This document shows positions 1 through 6,132 of a DNA stretch of 8,248 bases, one piece after another. A program made the translations under genes and the position numbers. The notes under the pieces were generated by a model. It was not told the DNA's origin. It was given only the letters and a program-made list of their open reading frames with translations, and made no database searches. This DNA comes from SZUA-186 sp041552135 (GTDB lineage Bacteria; Pseudomonadota; Gammaproteobacteria; UBA9214), in the NCBI GenBank assembly GCA_041552135.1, contig JBFELL010000131.1, positions 1 to 8,248 on the forward strand, read 5' to 3'. Within the stretch, counting starts at the first letter, position 1. Each line of letters starts with the position of its first letter.

Positions 1-83
1 AAACGGTCTATATTTCATAATGTCCGGCATACCCAGAAGACGGCCGCGGCCGCCGGTGCTGTCGCAACACAAAGGGGGGGTGT

Positions 84-488
84 ATGCATACATTTCATAA
101 TCCGAAACGACCGGCATCGGGATTTTCCACGTTGCTGCCGGCACTGTTGCTCCTGCTGCCCTGCACGGTTCGTGGACTGGAGCCGCCAAGGGAAATTGCC
201 ATCACCATGGGGGACTACCATTACGCACCGGATGTCATTGAAATGGACAGCGGTGAAACCATCGTCCTGCACGTGACCAACACAGACGGCATAACACCAC
301 ACAATTTCACGCTTGTCGATCAGCCCGCGGGACTGGACGTGGATACCGACATCGGCGCCGGCAATTCAGCCCGCATCCGTCTCGACCCGCAACAGCCCGG
401 TACCTACACCTGGTACTGCAACAAGAAGCTGCCGTTCATGAAGAGCCATCGCGACCGCGGCATGCAGGGCACACTTGTCGTCAGATAG
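84..488 (+). CDS. Exported small cupredoxin (type 1 copper protein)
   Basis: A 134-residue protein with a Sec-type signal peptide: basic start (Lys8, Arg9), a leucine-rich core at about residues 17-26, and likely cleavage near residues 29-32. The remaining roughly 100 residues are one cupredoxin beta-sandwich. The type 1 copper ligands are visible as His73 (in TPHNF), Cys112 (in WYC), His122 (in KSH) and Met127 (in GMQG), followed by the final strand TLVV. It is expected to act as a periplasmic single-electron carrier or copper-binding protein; its partner is unknown. The Cys-to-His spacing of nine residues is longer than in plastocyanin or azurin, and the loop is basic (Lys114, Lys115, Lys120, Arg123, Arg125). 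The ATG follows a purine run (AAAGGGGGGG) that can serve as ribosome binding site. The radical SAM gene starts 24 bases downstream, so an operon is likely. LLPC before Cys27 is not a good lipobox. Confidence 0.88.
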   Translation: MHTFHNPKRPASGFSTLLPALLLLLPCTVRGLEPPREIAITMGDYHYAPDVIEMDSGETIVLHVTNTDGITPHNFTLVDQPAGLDVDTDIGAGNSARIRLDPQQPGTYTWYCNKKLPFMKSHRDRGMQGTLVVR

Positions 489-512
489 GCACATACCGGG
501 GTAGCCAGACAC

Positions 513-1985
513 ATGCGCATTCTGCTGGTATCTGCCAACCGGGAGCACATCCCCGATCCGATCTTCCCGCTGGGCCTGGCCTATGTCGCCGCGGCCGCGC
601 GGCAGGCACACCACGAGGTCGCCGTTGCCGACCTGTGCTTCGGCCGCCGCCCGCTGGAGACACTCCGGCGCACAATCCGCACCTTCCGGCCCGCTGCGAT
701 CGGCCTGTCGCTGCGCAATGTCGACAACGCGGCCTGGCCGCGCACAACAGACTACCTCGGCTGGCACCGGCAGGTGGTTGCCACGGTGAGACACAGCTGT
801 AATGCCGCGGTCATACTCGGCGGTTCGGGCTACTCCATCCTGCCGGATGAATACCTGCAGGCACTCGGCGGTGACTGGGGCATCCGTGGCGAGGCGGAAG
901 GGGACTTCGTCAGCCTGCTGGCCTCGCTGGACAGCGGCCTCGACCCGGGGCCGTTGCCGGGACTGGTCAGGCGCGATGCAGACCGCAGCACCGCCCCCTG
1001 CCCCGTCACACTGCAGCGCCCCCTGTCCCGGCACTGGGACGACGGCCTGTGGCCGGATCGTCAGCTGTTCGATTACGGTCGCTACATCCGCCGCGGCGGC
1101 ACCGGCAATCTGCAAACCAAGCGTGGCTGCGTCTTCAGGTGCAACTACTGCACCTATCCACTGCTCGAGGGTAACCGTTTCCGCAGCCGGCCGGCGGCGG
1201 ATGTCGTCGATGAAATCGGGGCACTGCAACGGGACTATGGACCGCATCCGCTGTTTTTCGTCGATGCCATCCTGAACTTCCCGCGCGGCCACGTTGAGGC
1301 CATCTGCGAGGAGATCCTGCACCGCGGCCTGCGGCTGCGCTGGAGCTGCTACGCCACACCCGTCAAGCTGGACCGCCGCCAGGCCAGGCTCATGGCGCGC
1401 GCCGGCTGTGAAGGCGTCGAACTGGGCAGCGACGCTGCCGATGACGCCCAGTTGCAGCGCCTGGACAAGTCCTTCGGGGCCGATGCCGTCATCGAGGCAA
1501 ACGCCCATTGTCTCGAGGCCGGCCTGCGGGTATGCCACACCCTGATCTTCGGCGCACCGGGGGAGACTCGGGCCAGCATTCGCAATACCTGCCGGGTCAT
1601 GCGACAGATCAGGCCCACCGCCGTGGTTGCCATGACCGGTGTGCGACTGTATCCCGGCACCCCGCTCTCAGACCGGCTGGTCGCCGCGGGCAGGATCCGC
1701 GGCAGCGACATCGGCCTCAGGCCGACCTTTTATATCGAGCCGGACATCGCCGGATTCCTGCCCGGCCACCTGCAGCGGCAGGCCGCCGAGGCAGGTAACT
1801 GGGTATTGCCCGGACTGGAACCGCCACTGCTGCCTGTCAGCCAGCGCGTGCTGCGCGGGCTTGGCATCTCGGGCCCGCTGTGGCGGCTGCTGCGTTACCC
1901 GGCCATGCGCCGGATCAGTCGTATCAAGTTCCGCCGCCCCGACACCAGCTGGGGCATCCCCAACCCTCGGAGGATTGAACGATGA
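513..1985 (+). CDS. B12-binding-type radical SAM protein, substrate unknown
   Basis: A 490-residue protein with the order typical of BchE-like cobalamin-binding radical SAM enzymes. Residues 1 to about 150 form a Rossmann-like B12-binding-type domain: first strand MRILLVS, then PLGLAY, the conserved stretch SLRNVDN at 66-72, and LGGSGYS at 102-108. Residues about 195-410 are the radical SAM barrel, with the [4Fe-4S] motif Cys206-x3-Cys210-x2-Cys213 (GCVFRCNYC). Barrel strands include FFVDAILNF (248-256), VELGSDA (302-308) and FGAPGET (346-352). The last 80 residues are basic and match no domain I recognise. Such enzymes cleave S-adenosylmethionine to start radical chemistry, often methylation or ring formation. 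No clear DxHxxG cobalamin-ligand motif is seen in the N-terminal domain, so B12, if bound, may be base-off without a protein histidine. The stop overlaps the start of the diiron-protein gene (ATGA). The substrate is not deducible. Confidence 0.87.
   Translation: MRILLVSANREHIPDPIFPLGLAYVAAAARQAHHEVAVADLCFGRRPLETLRRTIRTFRPAAIGLSLRNVDNAAWPRTTDYLGWHRQVVATVRHSCNAAVILGGSGYSILPDEYLQALGGDWGIRGEAEGDFVSLLASLDSGLDPGPLPGLVRRDADRSTAPCPVTLQRPLSRHWDDGLWPDRQLFDYGRYIRRGGTGNLQTKRGCVFRCNYCTYPLLEGNRFRSRPAADVVDEIGALQRDYGPHPLFFVDAILNFPRGHVEAICEEILHRGLRLRWSCYATPVKLDRRQARLMARAGCEGVELGSDAADDAQLQRLDKSFGADAVIEANAHCLEAGLRVCHTLIFGAPGETRASIRNTCRVMRQIRPTAVVAMTGVRLYPGTPLSDRLVAAGRIRGSDIGLRPTFYIEPDIAGFLPGHLQRQAAEAGNWVLPGLEPPLLPVSQRVLRGLGISGPLWRLLRYPAMRRISRIKFRRPDTSWGIPNPRRIER
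1969..1973 (+). promoter_or_regulatory. Strong ribosome binding site for the ferritin-like gene
   Basis: GGAGG lies inside the last codons of the radical SAM gene, eight bases before the ATG at 1982. This ATG overlaps the radical SAM stop as ATGA. A strong Shine-Dalgarno site with a stop/start overlap is the usual mark of translational coupling. It fixes the start of the downstream gene and implies that the two proteins are made together. Confidence 0.8.
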
Positions 1986-2644
1986 AACAGGATAAAACCA
2001 CCAGCGATACCACCTACCGCCACGCCATGGGCCAGCTGCTGGTCCTCTACACCCAGGTCGACCGCCTGATCATGGAGGCCTGCGCCGAGCGTATTGCCAG
2101 CGCACCGGACGAGGCAGCCAAACTCGCACTGGCCAAACAGGTCGGCGACGAATCCCGCCACGTGGCCATCCAGCATGACTGGATGGAACAATTCGGCACA
2201 CCGCAGACACCGGTCATATCACCCGCACAGGAGAACGCCATCCTGGCGCATTTCCGCCAGCTTGACTGGCTGGAGTTTCTCACCGACATGTACCTGTGCG
2301 TCGAGGCGCTGGGCAGCGATGCCGTCGAGAAGGTCGTGCCGCTGGCCGACCCCGGCACCCGTGAATCACTGCGCGTCCCGCTGCAGGACGAACTGGATCA
2401 TATTGCCTTCGGCATCAGTCGCCTGAAGCACGAACTCGCACAGTTGCCGCCCGGCGAGCGCACGGCATTCCCGGTCTGGGCATCACAACGCATCGACGCG
2501 CTGAACCGCATGCTCCAGGGTATGGGGCTGGATCTGGAGGGTCTGTTCGAGTCGGCAGGTGTGGACTACGGCACGTTGTGCCGCTCGGTACGGGAACGCA
2601 AGCAGGACGTGCTCAGGACCGTAGCAGAACCGCTGGCGGCCTGA
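1982..2644 (+). CDS. Ferritin-like diiron protein, function unknown
   Basis: A 220-residue, largely helical, soluble protein with no signal peptide. It carries all six expected carboxylate/histidine ligands of a four-helix-bundle diiron site: Glu32 (MEACAE), Glu57-x2-His60 (DESRH), Glu108 (CVEAL) and Glu137-x2-His140 (DELDH). This E / ExxH / E / ExxH pattern is shared by rubrerythrin, MiaE-type and related non-haem diiron oxygenases and oxidases. Rubredoxin-type CxxC pairs are absent, so it is not a complete rubrerythrin. Beyond about residue 160 there is an extra helical tail (ALNRMLQGMG, then a charged segment) outside the bundle. The start is fixed by GGAGG eight bases upstream and the ATGA overlap with the radical SAM gene. 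The context suggests an oxygen-dependent step, electron relay or protective role beside the radical SAM enzyme. I cannot name the specific subfamily. Confidence 0.85.
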   Translation: MKQDKTTSDTTYRHAMGQLLVLYTQVDRLIMEACAERIASAPDEAAKLALAKQVGDESRHVAIQHDWMEQFGTPQTPVISPAQENAILAHFRQLDWLEFLTDMYLCVEALGSDAVEKVVPLADPGTRESLRVPLQDELDHIAFGISRLKHELAQLPPGERTAFPVWASQRIDALNRMLQGMGLDLEGLFESAGVDYGTLCRSVRERKQDVLRTVAEPLAA

Positions 2645-2719
2645 AGCACAGCCAGCGGCGGCGGTTCGCAGCGTCTTCATGGTGTGTGGCCGGAGGCGGC
2701 TGGCTGAGCGCGACAACGC

Positions 2720-3403
2720 CTACTCGATACCCGCGGTCGCGTAGTATTTTCTGGCCTGGACATTCATGCCGAGCCGCACCTCGTCATCGACGACCGAGGG
2801 GATGGAGGTCATGCCGAACTCGGAGCGCCTGATGGACGAGGTGGCCCTGACGAGGATGGTATCAGTGTCATCGGCGTGTTCTCCGAAGACGTTCGTCAAC
2901 CGCACGTCGAAGGTCACCGGCCGGGTCACACCGTGCAACGTCAGGTCGCCGATAAGCGTTGCCCTGGTCTGCGTCACCCACTCGAAGCGGGTGCTGACGA
3001 ACAGGATCTCCGGGTACTGCTCGACGTCGAAGAAACTCACGCCACGCAGCATGTTCTCGATGACCACGCCGTTCGCATCCAGGCTTTCCGTGCGGATGGC
3101 CACCAGGATCTGGTCCTGCTCGAGCCCCAGGGTGTCCACGGCCATGCCGCCCTGCACCTGGTGGAATTGTCCCCTGACCTCTTTCAGCGAACTGGTGACG
3201 GTGAAACCGAACTCGGACCTGTCGGTCTCGATGCGATACAGCCGCCCGTCATCCGCCGCCGTGAGCATGATGTCAAGGAGCGTCGGATCGACCTTGCCGT
3301 CGCGGAAGGCCGAGCAGGGCTGCATGCCGCCCGCTATACCGGGCAGCGCGGCCAGCAGCAGGGCCGCCAACAACAGCCTGAAGAATTGCCACGGAAATCC
3401 CAT
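2720..3403 (-). CDS. Exported YceI-family lipocalin-like protein
   Basis: A 227-residue protein. The ATG at 3403 is preferred over the upstream GTG at 3463 because AAGGGA lies eight bases before it and it places a signal peptide at the very N-terminus (FFRLLLAALLLAALPGIAGG, residues 7-26). The YceI fold starts near residue 56: YRIETDRSEFGF, then EVRGQF, NMLRGVSFFDVEQYPEI, IGDLTLHGVTRPVTF, and near the end SSIRRSEFGM. These are characteristic YceI signatures. Members form an extended periplasmic beta-barrel that binds isoprenoid-type lipids and are linked to isoprenoid quinone transport or storage or to stress responses. Here about 30 residues separate the signal peptide from the barrel, including Cys30, so the protein is somewhat longer than the usual 190 or so. 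It converges with the ferritin-like gene 75 bases away and is divergent from pyruvate kinase. Confidence 0.9.
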   Translation of the reverse strand: MGFPWQFFRLLLAALLLAALPGIAGGMQPCSAFRDGKVDPTLLDIMLTAADDGRLYRIETDRSEFGFTVTSSLKEVRGQFHQVQGGMAVDTLGLEQDQILVAIRTESLDANGVVIENMLRGVSFFDVEQYPEILFVSTRFEWVTQTRATLIGDLTLHGVTRPVTFDVRLTNVFGEHADDTDTILVRATSSIRRSEFGMTSIPSVVDDEVRLGMNVQARKYYATAGIE

Positions 3404-3411
3404 GCCGGCTG

Positions 3412-3417
3412 TCCCTT
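3412..3417 (-). promoter_or_regulatory. Ribosome binding site that decides the YceI start
   Basis: On the minus strand AAGGGA stands eight bases before the ATG at 3403. The only other start in frame upstream is a GTG at 3463, which would put about 20 residues of non-signal-like sequence before the hydrophobic segment. The site therefore supports the shorter protein. I see no convincing -35/-10 pair for either gene in the 147-base divergent gap 3404-3550. Confidence 0.6.
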
Positions 3418-3550
3418 GTCCTGTTGATAGTATTACGCAGCCCGGGGAAAGCCGCCATGCCACCGATCAATTCGACAACGGGAATTTTTTCGCAATTTCT
3501 CGACCTCGGGCAACCCAAACGGCCGACATCCGTGTAAAATCCTCCGTCCC

Positions 3551-5008
3551 ATGCCTATCCCAGCACAGTATCCCGCCAAGCCCCGCCGGACCAAGATCGT
3601 AGCGACGATCGGGCCCGCCAGTGACTCGCCGGACATCATAAAGGCGATGATCAACGCCGGCATGAACGTGGCCCGGCTGAACCTCTCCCACGGCACCCTG
3701 GAAGAGCACAAGGCGCGCCTCGATCTGCTGCGCTCGGTGGCCGACGAGATAGGTCGCCACATCGCCATCATGATCGACACGCGCGGCATCGAGATTCGCA
3801 CCCGCATGCTTGCCGGCGGCAAGGTGGACCTGGAGCCCGACGATGTCTTCAGGCTGTATATGGACGACCGGGAGGGTAATGACGAGGGCGTCTCGGTCAC
3901 CTACAGCCACCTGGCCGTGGAAGTCCAGCCCGGCACGCCCATCCTGCTGGACGATGGCGCGATCGAACTCGAGGCCAGGCAGGTCGAGGATAACGTCATT
4001 CACTGTGTCGTCATACACGGCGGCCGGCTGGGCAACAGCAAGAGCGTCAACCTGCCGGAGACTCGCCTCGCTATCACCGCCGTCAGCCCGGAAAACCGCG
4101 ATGATGTACTCAGGGAACTCGGCTTCGCGGCGGAAAACGACGCCGACTACATCGCCGCCTCCTTCATACAGAGTGCGGAAGACATCTTCACCATGCGGGA
4201 AATTCTCGTCGAGAAGGATGCCAGCATCCCGATCATTGCCAAGATCGAGAACAAGGCCGGCATTGACAACCTGGATGCCATCGTTGCGGCCGCAGACGGC
4301 ATCATGGTGGCGCGCGGCGACCTCGGCGTGGAACTGCCGCTGGCCGACGTCCCCAGCGCACAGAAGAAAATCATCCGCACCACCGTCAGCAATGGCAAGC
4401 CGGTCATCACGGCCACCCAGATGCTGGCCTCCATGGAACACAACCCGAAGCCGACCCGCGCCGAGGCCAGCGACGTCGCCAACGCGATCCTGGACGGCAC
4501 CTCGGCCGTGATGCTGTCGGGCGAATCGGCGGCCGGCATGTACCCGGTGCAGTCGGTCAGCACCATGTCGACCCTGGCGCTGCGCGCCGAGGCCGCGCTG
4601 AGCGAGTATGGCTACCTGCAGAAAATCCTGCCGGCGGCCTCCAACGTGATCACCGAGGCAGTCAGCCAGGCCTCGGTCAGCATGGCGCAGAACCTGAAGG
4701 CCGTGGCCATCTTCAGCCTGACCGAGACCGGCTTCACGTCGCGACTGGTATCCAAGTACCGGCCGGACTGTCCGATACTGGCCATCACGGCATCATCGCG
4801 GGTTGCACGCAAACTGTCGATGAACTGGGGCGTCATCCCGATCCTCTATGAGGGCGAACGCACGGATGAGGCGAAGATCGAGTTTGCCGTGCAGCGCGCC
4901 AAGGAACTCGGTTACCTCGCCACTGGCGACACCGTCATCGCCACGGCCGGGCACCACCAGACGGCCGGCGGCACAGATCTGATCCGCGTCATTATGGTTG
5001 ACGGCTGA
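3551..5008 (+). CDS. pyk: Pyruvate kinase
   Basis: A 485-residue, full-length pyruvate kinase: phosphoenolpyruvate + ADP to pyruvate + ATP, the last step of glycolysis, in the cytoplasm. Visible motifs in order: RTKIVATIGPAS (13-24), phosphate- and K+-binding RLNLSHG (42-48), the lid hinge DTRGIEIR (76-83), signature IIAKIENKAG (228-237) with catalytic Lys231 and metal ligand Glu233, MVARGDLGVELP (252-263) with metal ligand Asp257, ITATQM (286-291), and NPKPTRAEASDVANAILDG (298-316). The C-terminal allosteric domain follows from about residue 355. Glu81 in the hinge motif matches the residue associated with K+-dependent enzymes. The hinge usually reads DTKGPEIR; here Lys is Arg and Pro is Ile. 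No Shine-Dalgarno site is obvious before the ATG, but it is the only start that keeps the conserved N-terminus. A TAAAAT ten bases upstream would give an almost leaderless transcript; this is weak evidence. Confidence 0.97.
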   Translation: MPIPAQYPAKPRRTKIVATIGPASDSPDIIKAMINAGMNVARLNLSHGTLEEHKARLDLLRSVADEIGRHIAIMIDTRGIEIRTRMLAGGKVDLEPDDVFRLYMDDREGNDEGVSVTYSHLAVEVQPGTPILLDDGAIELEARQVEDNVIHCVVIHGGRLGNSKSVNLPETRLAITAVSPENRDDVLRELGFAAENDADYIAASFIQSAEDIFTMREILVEKDASIPIIAKIENKAGIDNLDAIVAAADGIMVARGDLGVELPLADVPSAQKKIIRTTVSNGKPVITATQMLASMEHNPKPTRAEASDVANAILDGTSAVMLSGESAAGMYPVQSVSTMSTLALRAEAALSEYGYLQKILPAASNVITEAVSQASVSMAQNLKAVAIFSLTETGFTSRLVSKYRPDCPILAITASSRVARKLSMNWGVIPILYEGERTDEAKIEFAVQRAKELGYLATGDTVIATAGHHQTAGGTDLIRVIMVDG

Positions 5009-5029
5009 GTCGCCCGGGCACGGCTGAGT
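5001..5029 (+). repeat. Short direct repeat across the pyk stop codon
   Basis: ACGGCTGAGT occurs at 5001-5010, covering the pyk stop codon, and again exactly at 5020-5029. The two copies are 19 bases apart and separated by a GC-rich spacer (CGCCCGGGC). It looks like a small local duplication at the gene end. No function is evident and no U-run terminator follows. The rest of the gap to 5172 shows no clear structure. Confidence 0.5.
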
Positions 5030-5172
5030 AACACCGCGCCACGCCGGAAGATGCCTGCCAGCCATCCTGCCCGCCACCCTCACTGTACGTAGTTTCCGCA
5101 ATATCAGCGACGAAGCGAATCTGCTAGCGTTGACCATGAAATACCTGACTTGCGTCACAAGAGTCATAGGAT

Positions 5173-5697
5173 ATGGTCGATCAACGCCTATTGAACGTGC
5201 CCCGGTTCTTTTTTTATACCGTCAATGAACCCAGGGCTTCCTACGGCTTCAGGCTGGACTTCATCAACACCACGGATGCCACTGTCAGCCGGCCGAAATT
5301 CTTTCTGAACATCTCCGACATGAGCGCCAGCCGGGTCCTATTCACCTTCCTGAACACCGCCCCGGAAGACTATGCCATCACGCATGTGTACTTCGACGAC
5401 GGTGAAGTCATGGCCATCGATGTCGTCATGAATCCTGCCAGGCAGGTACAGGCGACGCAGCCGGACGGGAAGGACGCCATCGAAGGCCGGGCCACCAGCC
5501 CGGGGGCCCGGCACCTGCACCAGAACCTGGCCATCGTAATCGACCTGCGCAGCGGTATTGGCCTGGCGGATATCATTTGTGCACTCAACGAGGAACGCCT
5601 GACGGTCAGCCTGAAAGCAGTGCGGCAGGACTGTGATGCCAGCGAGATTTTTGTCAACGAGTCCCGGCTGGCCCTGAGTTGTCCTTCAATGCAGTAG
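5173..5697 (+). CDS. PEP-CTERM-like extracellular domain protein without export signals (hypothetical)
   Basis: A 174-residue protein of unknown function. From memory of families, its middle and end resemble the conserved domain of many exported PEP-CTERM-anchored proteins of proteobacteria: VLFTF (55-59), ITHVYFDDGEV (69-79), ATSPG (107-111), the strand IVIDLRSG (121-128), then ADIICALNEERL (132-143) and EIFVN (158-162). Such proteins normally have a signal peptide and a C-terminal PEP plus transmembrane anchor. Here the N-terminus (MVDQRLLNVPRFFFY) is not a signal peptide and the protein ends at LSCPSMQ with no anchor. It may be a cytoplasmic relative, a relict, or a protein whose real start was lost. 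An in-frame TAG at 5167-5169 rules out a nearby upstream extension. The ribosome binding site is poor (AGG only two bases before the ATG). Codon use fits the neighbouring genes, so the frame looks coding. No operon partner is evident. Confidence 0.72.
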   Translation: MVDQRLLNVPRFFFYTVNEPRASYGFRLDFINTTDATVSRPKFFLNISDMSASRVLFTFLNTAPEDYAITHVYFDDGEVMAIDVVMNPARQVQATQPDGKDAIEGRATSPGARHLHQNLAIVIDLRSGIGLADIICALNEERLTVSLKAVRQDCDASEIFVNESRLALSCPSMQ

Positions 5698-5704
5698 TAT
5701 CCGG

Positions 5705-5728
5705 CTGACACCTCCCGTACGGTGTCAG
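5705..5728 (+). terminator. Hairpin just after the PEP-CTERM-like gene
   Basis: CTGACACC (5705-5712) pairs perfectly with GGTGTCAG (5721-5728) across an eight-base loop, starting seven bases after the stop codon. Position and stem strength suit a transcription end or mRNA-stabilising hairpin. No U-run follows, so a classical intrinsic terminator is not demonstrated. Confidence 0.5.
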
Positions 5729-5784
5729 GGGTGCGGCAAAGGGCACGACGCAGGGAAAAGCGTCAGGGCTGCCACCGCAATGGT

Positions 5785-5985
5785 GCAAAGGACGCAAGGG
5801 AAAATCCAGATGCCCCCTGTCATCCCCGCGCGATGCACAGGATGTACAGGCGATCGCGAGAGGGCAGGATGTCCGGAGCGACCGGGCGGGGATCCGCGAA
5901 CCCGGGATTTCAATCTTGAAAGGATTTCCGCCTGCGCGGGCATGACGCGTTTTTTTTCAGTTTTTTACCCAGCTTGCGTCTTTGC
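5785..5985. repeat. Nested inverted-repeat element, probably an interspersed repeat or MITE-like remnant
   Basis: This explains much of the 435-base stretch without a gene (5698-6132). The outer arms are GCAAAGGACGCAAG (5785-5798) and CTTGCGTCTTTGC (5973-5985), complementary apart from one extra G. The inner arms are GTCATCCCCGCGC (5819-5831) and GCGCGGGCATGAC (5934-5946), complementary at 12 of 13 positions. Between them CAGGATGT occurs twice 27 bases apart (5838-5845 and 5865-5872), each followed by a similar C/G-rich segment. The GTCAT-CCCGCG arm resembles short palindromic repeats dispersed in many proteobacterial intergenic regions; this is recalled, not searched. No transposase, clear target duplication or convincing ORF is present. 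The T-runs at 5950-5957 and 5961-5966 lie inside the right half. The rest of the gap, 5986-6132, shows only the hairpin noted below. Confidence 0.6.
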
Positions 5986-6079
5986 GTTTTCTATCATCCG
6001 GATTCGCTGCCACCCTGCAGGAAATATCACATGCCACGTCAGGCCGGGTAAAGGCGCGCCAGCCCGGCGCCACGCACAC

Positions 6080-6109
6080 GGGTCCCGGGAACGCAGGCCT
6101 TTGGGACCC
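6080..6109. other. Seven-base inverted repeat downstream of yqcC
   Basis: GGGTCCC (6080-6086) and GGGACCC (6103-6109) are perfect complements across a 16-base loop, about 24 bases past the yqcC stop on the minus strand. It could form the 3' end structure of the yqcC transcript. There is no T-run on either strand, so a terminator is not shown, and a chance match in GC-rich DNA is possible. Confidence 0.3.
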
Positions 6110-6132
6110 ATTCGGCACATCGAAAAGCCCGC

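Noticed and set aside
12..101. ATTTCATAAT at 12-21 and again at 92-101, flanking the cupredoxin start
   Set aside because: A ten-base A/T-rich match is short, the second copy is inside the coding start, and no -35 or operator symmetry supports a regulatory role.
366..1538. 390-codon open frame on the minus strand opposite the radical SAM gene
   Set aside because: It lies antisense to a gene with clear motifs, has no recognisable domain and an amino acid make-up typical of GC-rich shadow frames.
2650..2705. AGCCAGC / GCTGGCT inverted repeat between the convergent diiron and YceI genes as a two-way terminator
   Set aside because: Seven bases with a loop of more than 40 bases and no T-run; too weak to call.
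3535..3540. TAAAAT as -10 promoter element for pyruvate kinase
   Set aside because: No -35 at proper distance, and the transcript would have only a few bases before the ATG.
2766..3602. 278-codon plus-strand open frame across the YceI gene
   Set aside because: The minus strand encodes a full YceI protein with signal peptide and ribosome binding site; the plus frame is serine- and arginine-rich shadow sequence.
3467..4441. 324-codon minus-strand open frame opposite pyruvate kinase
   Set aside because: It is antisense to an intact, motif-complete pyruvate kinase and resembles no family.
5130..5135. TTGACC as -35 element for the gene at 5173
   Set aside because: No acceptable -10 sequence 16-18 bases downstream.
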